Below, in pieces: positions 31,634 through 41,500 of a stretch of DNA of 64,000 nucleotides. Below the pieces are notes generated by a model, which was given only the letters and a program-made list of their open reading frames with translations, was not told the DNA's origin and did no database searches. Source of the stretch: Anas platyrhynchos (Eukaryota > Chordata > Aves > Anseriformes > Anatidae). The DNA lies in the NCBI RefSeq assembly GCF_047663525.1, contig NC_092591.1, positions 30,475,001-30,539,000 on the forward strand. Reading direction: 5' to 3'. The translations under genes were made by a program, and so were the position numbers. How positions within the stretch are numbered: position 1 is the stretch's first letter; each line of letters begins with the position of its first letter.

Positions 31634-34600
31634 CTAGCTGGCGGCGTCGAGGGTCTGAAACTTCTGCCGCAGGTCCCTGACGAGGCCGTGCCGGGGAGGC
31701 TCGGGGGGCTCACCCTGCCCGGGGGGGCAGCGCCGCCGGTACTCCTCGGAAGCCTGGTAGGCTTTGCAGCGCTCCACCACCGCCTTCAGGCAGATCTTCT
31801 CGCGGGTGGTGGGCGAGCGGATCTGCACGTAGGCGGGGGGCTCGGTGGCAGCAGGGGGGGGCAGCCTCTCCAGCACCACCACCCGCTGCCCCCCGGGGCC
31901 CAGGGGTGCCTGCGCCGTCACCCACAGCCCCCCGGGCTGCTGCTGGTGGTGGTGATGGTGGCCACCACCGCCACCAGCACCGCGCCATGGGTCGGGGGTC
32001 CCCACGCCCGCCTCAGCGCTGCGGCTGCGGCCCCCACCCCGCTCCTTGGCCGCCGGACGCCCCCCACGTCCCGGCCCCTCAGGTGCCGAGCGGCTGCGGG
32101 TCACCGGCGGTGGCCGCGGGGCGCCGAAACGGGCACGCAGCTCCCGCACGTCTGGCCAGGAGAAGGGCTCGGTGCCGCCACCGCCGGGGCTGGGCGGGCT
32201 GCGGGGGGCACCGGACACCGTGGGGGTGACGGAGTCCCCTGGGGACACGGGTGGCTTGGGCAAACCTGGGGGAAAAAAGAGAGGGGTGAGAGCGGGGTGG
32301 TGGCAAGGTGACGGTGCCCGTGGTCCCCCCGATCCCAAAGTGTCCCACCTGGGGTGCTGGTGTGGGTGGCACTGTCCCCGAGCGGAAGGCCAGCGCGGCG
32401 GCGGCGGCTCTTGATGCGCAGGCTGTACTGGCGGGCCAGCTGGTACACCCTGGTGGCGGGGCGCCCGGGGGGGCTCCCAAGTGCCAGCACCCCCGGGGGG
32501 TCCCCAGCACCAACGTCGCCCTCCTCCACGATGAGCAGCGGCTCGGCGGGGGGCTGCAGCCCGTTCTCCTGGCGCGCAGGGGGTGCTCCATCCACCGCCA
32601 GCACCGGCTCTGGAGGCGTTTTGGGGCTCACCGGCTCCGGAGGCGTTTTGGGACTCACTGGTTCCAGAGGCGTTTTGGGGCTCGCTGGTTCCGGGGGTGT
32701 TTTGGGGCTCGCTGGCTCCGGGGGGGGCCAGCTGTTGATTCTGGAGACCGAGGTCCTCACCAGCCCCTTGGGGATGTAGGAGAGGCTCTCGCGGCGCTTG
32801 ATGCTGAAGCCGGCGTCCTGGTGCTCGGCGTTGTCGTAGTAGCTCCGGATCTTGCGCAGCAGCAGCAGGTCCTGGGTGGAGAGGAGCGAGCGGCGCCGGG
32901 GGGTGGGAGGGGGGGGTTCTGGGGACGGCGGGGGGCTGCGGGGCGCCCCGCTATCCGGGGGGGGCCCGTCGAGGCTGAGGGTGCTGCCGCTGCGCCCCTC
33001 CAGCGCCAGGCTGCCACGGCGCGACAGGCTGCTGCCGAAGCGCTCGGCGATGACGCTGGCCTGGTCCAGCACCGAGGGGGGCAGGATGCTGCCCTCCCCG
33101 TGGCCTTCCTCCTCCTCCTCCTCCTCTTCCTCGCTGCTCAACGCCCGCGGGTCCTCCCCGGTGCCCGCCTCCATATCCGGGTGCTGCTCGGGGTCGCCCT
33201 CCCCGTCGGGCAGCCCCGGCGGGGGGGTCCCCGATGGGGAGGGGGGCGCGGGGGTCTCCGTCCCCTCGCCGAGCTCCCCGGTGCGCAGCGGGGACACCGG
33301 TGACGCCGGGGTGGCGGCGACCTCGTGGTGCCACTCGCAGCTCCCTGCCGGGGTCCCCTGGCGAGAGCAAAGTTTGGGGGGCCGTGCCCCTGCCCTCTCA
33401 GCACAGCAGAAGCTGAGGGGTGTGCGGTGCCCCACGGCACTTTTGGGGTGCCCCACAAGTGATGCGGGGTGCCGCAGGGAGCAGGGGAAGGGGTGGGGGT
33501 CCGGTGCGGGTACCTGCTCCTCCTGGGGCTCCTCTGCCACGTCCCCATCCTTGTCCCCGTGCCCGTCCTGCTCCTCCTGGCTGTCCTTGCCCAAAGCCTC
33601 CTCTTCCTCCTCCTCTTCCTCCTCCTCCTCCTCCACGACGCCCCCAGCTGCAGCCCAGGCCCTGGGGGGCTGTGGGGGCTCCCCCGCCTCCAGGAGGGTC
33701 CCCTCACTGCCTGCGTGCTGTGGGGGGACACGAGGGCTCAGCACCTTCACAGGGGTCAGCCCCACACCACCCCGTGCCCTGGCCTTACCTTAAGCCCTGC
33801 CAGCCGTGTGTGTGGGGGGAGGAAGAAGAGCAGAGGTGAGCTTTGGGGGGGGGGGGGGGCAGCACCCCAAAATTGCCCCCCCCCTCCTGATGTCACCCCC
33901 AGCCGCTCACCGTGCTCACCCAGCTGCCGCAGGATCTGCTTGGCGGGCTCTGCGGGGGGACACACGGGGATGTCACAGCAGGGCGGTGGCATCATCCCCG
34001 TGCCCCTAACACCCCCTCCCAAAAAAAAAAACGCACCCCAACCCCAATCCCCATCCGCACCCGACTGCCGGCGCCCCGCGTGCCCCTGCAGCCGGTCCGG
34101 CAGCGTCTCGGCGCGGTCGCGGCACTCGAAGGGCTCTGCGGGGCGGCGTGGGGGGGGGACACAGGCGTCAGCACGGCACCGTCCCCGCGGGGGGGACACG
34201 GTGCCACCGGGGGGGGGCTCACCCGACTGCCGGCGGCCGTGGCGTGGCTGGTCCAGAGGCTGGCAGGAGCGGCTCCGGTGCAGGCGCTCGGGGCTGTAGC
34301 GGGGCAGGCGCGGGGGGTCTGTGGGCACAGGGGGGTGACAAGGGGGCACAGGGACATGGGATGGGGGCACAGGGACGTGGGGTGGGGGCGCAGGGATATA
34401 GGATGGGGGTGAAGGGGTGGAGGGGTGGGGGCACTCACGGAACAAGTCCATCTCCAGGATGGCTTCCTTGGCCTGGCGCAGAGAGAGGCGGTGAGAGGCG
34501 GTGTCCCCAAGGGGGTGTCACCCCCCCTGCCTCCCCCACACCCGAAAATAAAATTAAGAAAGGCAGGGGGACAACGCCGGGGTGTCCTCACCTTCTGGGG

Positions 34601-36559
34601 GACGATGGCGTGGTGGTTCTCCAGGATGAGCCGCTTGATGTGGTGGGTCCAGACGCGCTTCTCCTCCACGCTCTTGGCCTGGGGGTGGTGGTGGGGTGGT
34701 GGTGGGCGCGGGCAGGGGTCCCCCGTGCCCCCCCAAACCCCACAGCACCCTACCTGCAGGCCGTACTGCTGCTTGATGTGCTTGTAGTGCGCCACGCTGA
34801 AGCAGAGCGAGTCCCGCGTGCTCTCGATCAGCATCAGCGAGGAGCACTGCGCGGAGACACCATCAGCCCCGCGGTGCCCCCCTCAACCCCAAAACCCCCT
34901 CCCCACCTCCCCTCCCTCCCAGCGGGGCGAGCACCCACCAGGATGTGGCTCTTGTAGACGTAGTGGTCCCCGCGGCGCTTGGTGATGAGGAGCAGCTTGT
35001 CGAAGAGGAAGACTGCGCGCTCGCTGCGCGCCCGCTGCACGCGGAAGGTGCCCTCCAGCACCAGCTCCCCGTAGCTGGTCAGGTCCGGCCCCTTCCACTG
35101 CAGCAGCAGCGACTGGATCTCCTGCCGGGGACACGGGGACAGCGGCGTCACCGCAGCCCCTACCCGGCCTCGCCACCCCCGCCGTGCGCCGTGCCCCTTT
35201 CCCCATGGCCCACCTGCTGGCGGATGGCGTGCTCGTGCTTGCGCTTCATGTCGTTGATGTACCACGCCACGCAGGTCATGGTGTCGATGGCCTCCACCAC
35301 CACCTCGTAGTCATCCCCCGATTTGCGCTCGAAGTGCTTGGCGATCTCCTGCGGGCACGGGGGGGGCACGCCGTGGCACCGAGCCGCACCGCGCCGCGCC
35401 GAGTGCCCACGCTGCCAGCTCCCACCCTGCCGTGCCGGGTACCCGTGCCGTGCCCCACGCTGTGCCACGCGGTCCCAACCACGCTGGGTACCCGTGCCGT
35501 GCCGTGCCACGCCGTGCCGCGCCGTGCCGGCTCACCTGGAGCAGCAAGTGGTACTTGAGGATCCTCTGGACGGGTTTCAGCAGGTAGGCGCCCAGCGGCA
35601 GCGCGTGCCGCATCTGCTCCTGGCACTCGCGGAAGAAGCGCGCCTGCTGCTTGCTCCTCATGCACTCGCTCAGCGCCGCCACCGAGCTGGGGAGGAGTTG
35701 GAGAGGGGGGGGGGGACACAGCACCAGGGGGTGCTCAGCCCCACGGCGCCCAACCCCACAGCTCCCCATAACGCCCAGCCCCGCGGCGCCCGCTCACTTG
35801 GGGTAGTTGTTGCAGTACTGCGTGTAAATGTCGAACTCCTGGCTCTGTGAGTAGTGGGGGGGGGGCACGGTGAGAGCCCGGCACGGCCCCTGCCACGTGC
35901 CCCCCCCCTGCCCCGGCACCGCATCCCCGTACCCGCGTCACGAAGCAGACGGCCACGGCCACCGGGTCGCAGGCGCAGCTCTCCAGGCTCTGCAGCAGGT
36001 TGCTGGGTGCAAGGGACGGATGGGGGGGTTAACCGGAGCCCCCCACACCACCACCACATCACAGGGAGGGGACGGTGCCACCACGTGTGCCACTCACCTG
36101 CTGAGCTCGTAGATGTCCTCGATGTTCCCAAAAAGCGCGCTGACCTGCTCCGGCCGCAGCGGCGGCTCCTCGGCGTCGATGATCTTCCCCAGGTAGCCCT
36201 GTGTGCCCACGCAGCCGCTGCTCAGTGCCACCCAAGGGCCCGAGACCTCCCCCCTTATCCCCCCCCCATCCCCACGGTGCCCCCACCTCCACGATGCCGC
36301 GCAGGTCGCGGGCGTATGTGCGCTCCGACTCCACGATCTCCAGCAGCACGCGCTGCAGGTACGAGGGCTCCTGGCCCAGGGGGCGCACGCCCTGCGCCCC
36401 CGGCCGCCCCCCCGGGGCCGCGTTGTTGTTGCTGTTGGCCAGCCAGGGCTCCTCGCCGTCGCACGCCGCCTCCTCCTCCTCCTCCTCCTCCATGCCGCGG
36501 GTGGGAGCCGCCGGCACCTCGCCGAGGGCAGGGTGCTGCGGGCAGGCGGGCACCGGCAT
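31634..36559 (-). CDS. PLEKHG3: Pleckstrin homology and RhoGEF domain protein G3
   Basis: Dbl-family guanine nucleotide exchange factor for Rho GTPases. Mammalian PLEKHG3 binds actin and promotes polarity. Seventeen coding exons in transcript order: 36559-36287, 36198-36098, 36002-35933, 35844-35798, 35686-35536, 35348-35214, 35121-34939, 34846-34754, 34678-34592, 34472-34439, 34318-34223, 34135-34061, 33949-33911, 33796-33789 (8-nt microexon), 33717-33514, 33357-32349, 32265-31634. Total 3237 nt, 1078 aa (human about 1200). The DH domain spans about residues 70-270 ([58 protein letters not shown]). The PH domain follows ([48 protein letters not shown]). The C-terminal half is low-complexity: Glu-rich tracts, Ser/Pro-rich sequence, four tandem EPxSPKTPP repeats and a GHHHHHQQQ run. 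It ends in a conserved segment ([20 protein letters not shown]). Start 36559 (MPV) follows an acceptor whose exon begins at 36568 and resembles human MPVST. An in-frame upstream ATG at 36616 lies before that acceptor and would be intronic. Confidence 0.92.
32606..32718 (-). repeat. PLEKHG3: Coding minisatellite: four tandem EPxSPKTPP repeats in PLEKHG3
   Basis: A 27-bp unit encodes the nonapeptide EP(A/V)SPKTP(P/L) four times, followed by a partial fifth copy (EPVLAV). It lies within exon 16 and is exactly in frame, so unit gain or loss would change protein length by 9 aa. Each unit carries S-P and T-P sites. Confidence 0.9.
35395..35530. repeat. CCGTGCCG simple repeat in a PLEKHG3 intron
   Basis: GCCGTGCCGTGCCACGCCGTGC-type low-complexity sequence between exons 5 and 6. 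Confidence 0.6.
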
Positions 36560-36568
36560 CCCCGGGGG

Positions 36569-37972
36569 CTGGGGGCGAGCGGAGACCCCGGGGTGACCCA
36601 GTGAGCCGTAGGGCACCTCGGCGGAGAGCTCGGTGCCGGGTCACCGAGGTGGCACCGGGGCAGGAAGCGAGCCCAGACGGCGAGGGCCGTGGCTCCTGGC
36701 GGAAGGACGGTGCCGGCGGGCGGCGGGCGACCTTGAGCCGGGCCACGTGCCGGTGGCGGTGCCGGGGCCACCCGGACCCCCCCATTCCCGTTCCCGGTAG
36801 CGGTGTAGGGGGGGGGAAACGGGACCTGAACCAGTCCAGCCGGTTCCCTCCGACTCCTCCCGCGCCCGCCGTGCCGCATGGCCGCATCCTGCCGCCGCCG
36901 CCCTCCACGGGCAGACAGGGAGCCCCCCAAAACCCAGCACCGTGCCCCCCACAGCCCACCGGGGCAGCTGGCACGGCCGTGGGGCACCCGTCGCTCGAGG
37001 GAGTTTTGGGATTCGGGGCCCCCCAAGCTCCCCAAATACCCCCCTGGCAGCCCCAGGCCGCCGTGGCTCCCAGCCCCACGGCCACCATCGCCCGCCCCCG
37101 GCCGCCCTAATCCGCTCAGCGCCGGGATTAGGGCGCGGGGCCAGCGTCATGGGGGGGTTATCCTGCCCCCCCTCTCCCGGTGCCGCCAAAGCCTCGGCGC
37201 CGAGATTAACCCCGACCCGAGCGGGGGCTGCGCCCCGCAACCCACGGGGCTGAGCCGGGTGCCCCCCGCCGGGCCCCGAAATGCCGGATCCCAAAGGTGG
37301 CCGCCGGGAGGGGGAAACTGAGGCAGGGGGAAAATCCTGCGTGGGAGCCGGGCACGGCCCACGGCGCGTTCCCAGGCCTGTGGCCGGCCGGAGGCGGGAG
37401 ATCCCGCCGGAGCCATATAAGGGCAGGCGCTTTCACCATTTCCAGGCTTTTTCCAGGATTCCGGCGGCCCCACAGACGCGGGGCACCGGCGGGGCGGCGC
37501 AGCGGGGCCCCGTCCCCACGGGACTCCCCGTCACCCCCAGCCCCTGGGGACCCGCGGATCCCTTCCCAATGGGACCCACAGCGCTCGGGCACCCCACGAC
37601 CCCCAGCCCCCAGCCCCACAGGACCCCACAGCTCCCACCCCACAGCACCGTGGGGTCCACAACCCCTACTCCCTTGGTAGCTCAAAGTGCGTGGGACCCC
37701 CAGCCCCCATCCCTACGGGCACCCACGGCTCCAGGCACCCCCTGCACCCACAGACCCCAACCCCACGGGGACCCCCGGTGCTGGGCACCCCACGGACCCC
37801 CAGTCCCCATCCCCACGGGGCCCCCCAGCCCGGAACCCAGGCAGCACAGCCCCACAGGGCGAGCACCCCAAGACCCCAAAAGCCCCAAACCCGAGCACGG
37901 CGTGCCCCGGGCACCCCAAAACCCCCCCCCCACACACCCCTCCCCACGGGGACCCCCTCCCCGCGCACTCAC
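36569..37972 (-). other. PLEKHG3: PLEKHG3 5' intron
   Basis: No coding exon is supported. A CpG-rich patch at 36640-37420 includes a TATA-like CATATAAGG (37413-37421, + strand). From 37560 to 37960 there is a C-rich, loosely repeated CCCCACGGGCACCC/GACCCCCAGCCCC stretch that is G-rich on the PLEKHG3 transcript strand. Confidence 0.4.
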
Positions 37973-38215
37973 CCCCCGCGCTCCGCCGCCGCCGCCCCGT
38001 CCCGGCCGTGCCCGCAGGAAGCGGCGGGCGAGCCCCGGGGGCGGGGACAGCGGCAGCGCCCGCCCCGCCCGGCCCCGGCACCCCGGGGTGCGGCACCCAA
38101 AGGGGGGGGTGGTGGGAAGGGGGGGGGGGGGGGGGCGCGGACACGCGTGGGGGCAGCGCCAAGGGAGGGGGGCGGGGGGAGCGGGGAGGGGGCGAGGGGC
38201 GGGGCCTCCGCGGCG
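37973..38215 (-). promoter_or_regulatory. PLEKHG3: Candidate PLEKHG3 5' non-coding exon and CpG-island promoter
   Basis: On the - strand a consensus donor (G|GTGAGTGC) at 37973 follows a GC-rich segment. It would splice to the acceptor before 36568. The island extends to about 38215 and abuts the CCACGCCC array, beyond which NUP160 starts in the opposite direction. Confidence 0.5.
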
Positions 38216-38535
38216 AGGCCACGCCCATTCGGAGCCAAACCACGCCCATTCAGCTGCTAAGCCACGCCCATTCATCACCAAGCCACGCCCATTCATCACC
38301 AGGCCACGCCCACTAGGGCTCTAAGCCACGCCCACTCCGCATCTAAACCATTCGCATTCACCCTCAAGCCACGCCCATTTTGTCGTAAACCACGCCCGTT
38401 TCTCATCAAGCCACGCCCACTCTGCCTCGAAGCCACGCCCACTTCCCGAAGCCACGCCCACCCCGCTCTCTGCCTCGCTCCGCTTAGCCACGCCCCCTCC
38501 CTTTAGGCCACGCCCCCTCCCCCCTCGTCCTCCAT
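38215..38535. repeat. AAGCCACGCCCATTCATCACC array in the PLEKHG3/NUP160 divergent promoter
   Basis: About 320 bp of ~22-bp units in which CCACGCCC recurs 13 times exactly, plus at least one decayed copy near 38350. It sits between the PLEKHG3 island and the NUP160 ATG (38582). It is both a tandem repeat and a dense cluster of a KLF/Sp-type core. A shared role in the two promoters is an inference. Confidence 0.85.
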
Positions 38536-38581
38536 TTCCCGTGGTGCCCCGCGCGGCTCGGGCGGGAAGGCGGCCGACAAG

Positions 38582-41500
38582 ATGGCGGCGGGGCTGGCGG
38601 AGCGCAGCTGCCTGGAGCTGGGCCCCGCGGCCCGGGCCCCGCCGAGGCGGTGGCGGGAGGTGGCCTTCAGCCCCCCCGGCACCTCGCCGCTTCCCCTGGG
38701 GCGTTACGGGGACAGCGCCGGAGGGTTCTGCTACCGGGAGTGCGCGCAGCTGGGGGCCGCCACCAGGAACCGCTTCGTCAGGTGGTGAGTGAGGGGAAGG
38801 GGGGGGGGCTGAGGGGATGAGGGGGGGGTTGGGGAAGGTAGGGGCGGGTTTTGGGGCAGGGAGCAGCTGGGGGGATGTGGAGGGGGCTTTGGGATGTGTA
38901 GGGATGGAGGGGAGGATGGGGGGGCTTTGGGGTAGGAGGGGTTGGGATTTGGGGTAGGTATGGTCAGAGGGGGGTATGAGGGAGCTTTGGGGCTGATAGC
39001 ATCTAGGGGGGGCTTTGGGGCAAGAAGGGGTCGGCTTTGGGGCAGGTAGGGTTGGAGGGGGGCATGAGGGGGCTTTGGAGCAGGTGGGGTTGGATGGGGG
39101 TGTGAGGGGGCTTTGGGGCTGATAGTATCTGGGGGGGTGCTTTGGGGCAAGAAGGGTTGGGCTTTGGGGCAGGTAGGGTCAGAGTGGGGTATGTGGGGGT
39201 CTTTGGGGCAGGTAGGCTTGGGGGGGGTTGAGGGGATGAGGGGGGCTTTGGGGCAGTTAAGGTCAGAGGGGGGGGTATGTAGGGGGCTTTGGGGCAGGTA
39301 GAGTTGAGCTTTGGGGTGATTAGGGTCAGAGGGGGGCATGTGAGGGCCCCTGGCTCCCCTCCCTGTCCCTACCTGCCCTCATCTCGGTCCTCCCCTCACC
39401 CCAAACCTCTTTCCCCTCAGGATGACATCAGGGGACACGCTGGAGCTGGTGGAGGAGTCCCTGGACAACGAGCTGCTGAACAACGCCGTGCGGCTGCGCA
39501 TCCAGGGCTGCCCGCTGCTGCCGGGCGGCGTGCACATCTGCGAGGTGCAGAGCCACCTGGTCGTGCTGCTGGTCACCGTGCAGAGCGTGCACCGCGTGGT
39601 GTTGCCCCATCCGGCCTGCTCCTATCGCAGCGTGAGTACTTGGAGACTGTCCCACACCTGAACACGGCTCAGAGAGCTCGGCACGTTGCTTAAACACGGT
39701 GAAGGAATAGAAGCTGCCTTCCCTGCAGCTCATCCAGTGCTGCATTTCGGATATCAACACACCACAGCAGTGTTGGTAGCACGCTGATGTTCTGGTTTTC
39801 ATTGAAAAGCGTTTGCACAGCACCGAGGCTGCCCCTTGTGCTCACCCCATCCCTGGAGTGGGCTGGGGGTGGGCAGAGCCAGGCTGTCCTGGGCTTTCCT
39901 CGACAATTAAAACAGAGGAGGGGGCTTGGGGAAGTCACGGCGTTGCTCGAAAACTGGCTGGGCATCTGTCTGCTTGTAGGAGGTGCCGAATGGCTGCCTT
40001 TGCAGCACTTTTATTGATTTCTTTCTGAGTGGGGTTTGTACCCTGGGCTGGAACCACTGCGTGTGCCTAGAGGTGGGGAGCTGGAGCCTGTCAAAATCTT
40101 CTGACTTCACGGGGGAGAAACTCTGTGGCTTAGTTTTTTACTCAAACAATATCCAAGGTGGTATTTTTCAGTTAAATTGATTGACAATCATCAGGAATGA
40201 CCAAAGTGCTCTAATTCCTGGCCAGGTAGACCTGTGCGTTGATCAGCGCATGGCAGCTCTGTACACAGAAATGAGAGCTATTGGAAAACCAGCCCGATAC
40301 AGGACAAGCCAGCTGTTGGCCTCCTGCTTTGCTCAGAACCGAACTTGCCCAAGCTGCGGGCAAGGCAGCAGCCGTGGGAATCGCTGGAAATGAGGCTCTG
40401 AGGGTGGGAGCAGCTCTGCTGGTGGTGCTTGGGCCTGGCGTGGTGGTGCTGGGGACAAAACCCTGCTGGAGGAGGGAGCGAGTGACCGCTCTGCTGGGAA
40501 ACCATGTGTTATAAGACCCCAGCTGCTCCCCGAGAGCAGCTGTCCTGGCTTAAAAGTAAGGAAGACAAGTGGCAGGGTGCGAAAAATCCTTTCCGTCGTG
40601 TAGCAGTGCTGCAGTTTTGGTTCTGCCAGTGCCGGTTTGTTTCCTCTGTGACTTCTGTTTGCCTTCAAGGCTTACTCTGTTTTCTGTTTCCCTCCTCCAG
40701 GAGCTGCTAATGGAGAGCCAGATTCAGTCCGTGTTTACAGATATCGGCAAAATCAACTTCAGAGACCCTGCCAATTACTACCTGATCCCCAACGTGCCGG
40801 GCCTGGCCTCCAACTCAGTGGCCTCGGCAGCCTGGCTGAGCAGCGAGGGGGAGGCTCTGTTCGCGCTGCCCTCTGCAACGGGGGGCATCTTTGTCATCAA
40901 GCTGCCCCCTCACGATGTGCCAGGTAAGGATGTGGATAAGGAAGTGGCCTTTCCTTTTCCAGCTCCTCTGGTTTGATTTTTGTCACGTGTGTCTTCTCTG
41001 CAAATATTTTGTCGGCCAGCCCCCGGCGCGTTTGTTTCTCAGTCTTGCTTTTATTTTTGCAAGGAACGGTTTCGGTGGTGGAACTGAAGCAGAGCTCGGT
41101 GGTGCAGCGCTTCCTTACCGGGTGGATGCCGACTGCCATCAGGTTGGTGTTTGGGGACAAACGGGTGGAGTTAGCTCTTTTAATTTTCTCACGTAGGGGT
41201 AGGTATTGGTTCTGGCTGAAGTCAAAGGCAGGTAAGTCAGCATCTGTGAACGCTGTCAGAAAAGTTAACTGGGTCACAGGCCCTGTCGCGGTGCCGAAGC
41301 TGGGAATTGAAGGCTGGATTAGCCCATCTTAATGGGGGGCTGCGGATTCGTTGCGTCTGCGAGCGTGTTATAGCGAGTAATTGGCCTCTGAGGAGGGATT
41401 TGCCCAGGACGTGGCTCGCAGCCAGCGCAGATTAAGGATTACAGCAGTTGGAGGTTCTCGTCCTTGCTCCGAAATGTCAGGCCCGTTGCTGTTGGCGCAG

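Noticed and set aside
36560-36616. Upstream in-frame ATG at 36616 as the PLEKHG3 start
   Set aside because: It lies upstream of a good acceptor (exon begins at 36568), and the downstream MPV start resembles the human N-terminus.
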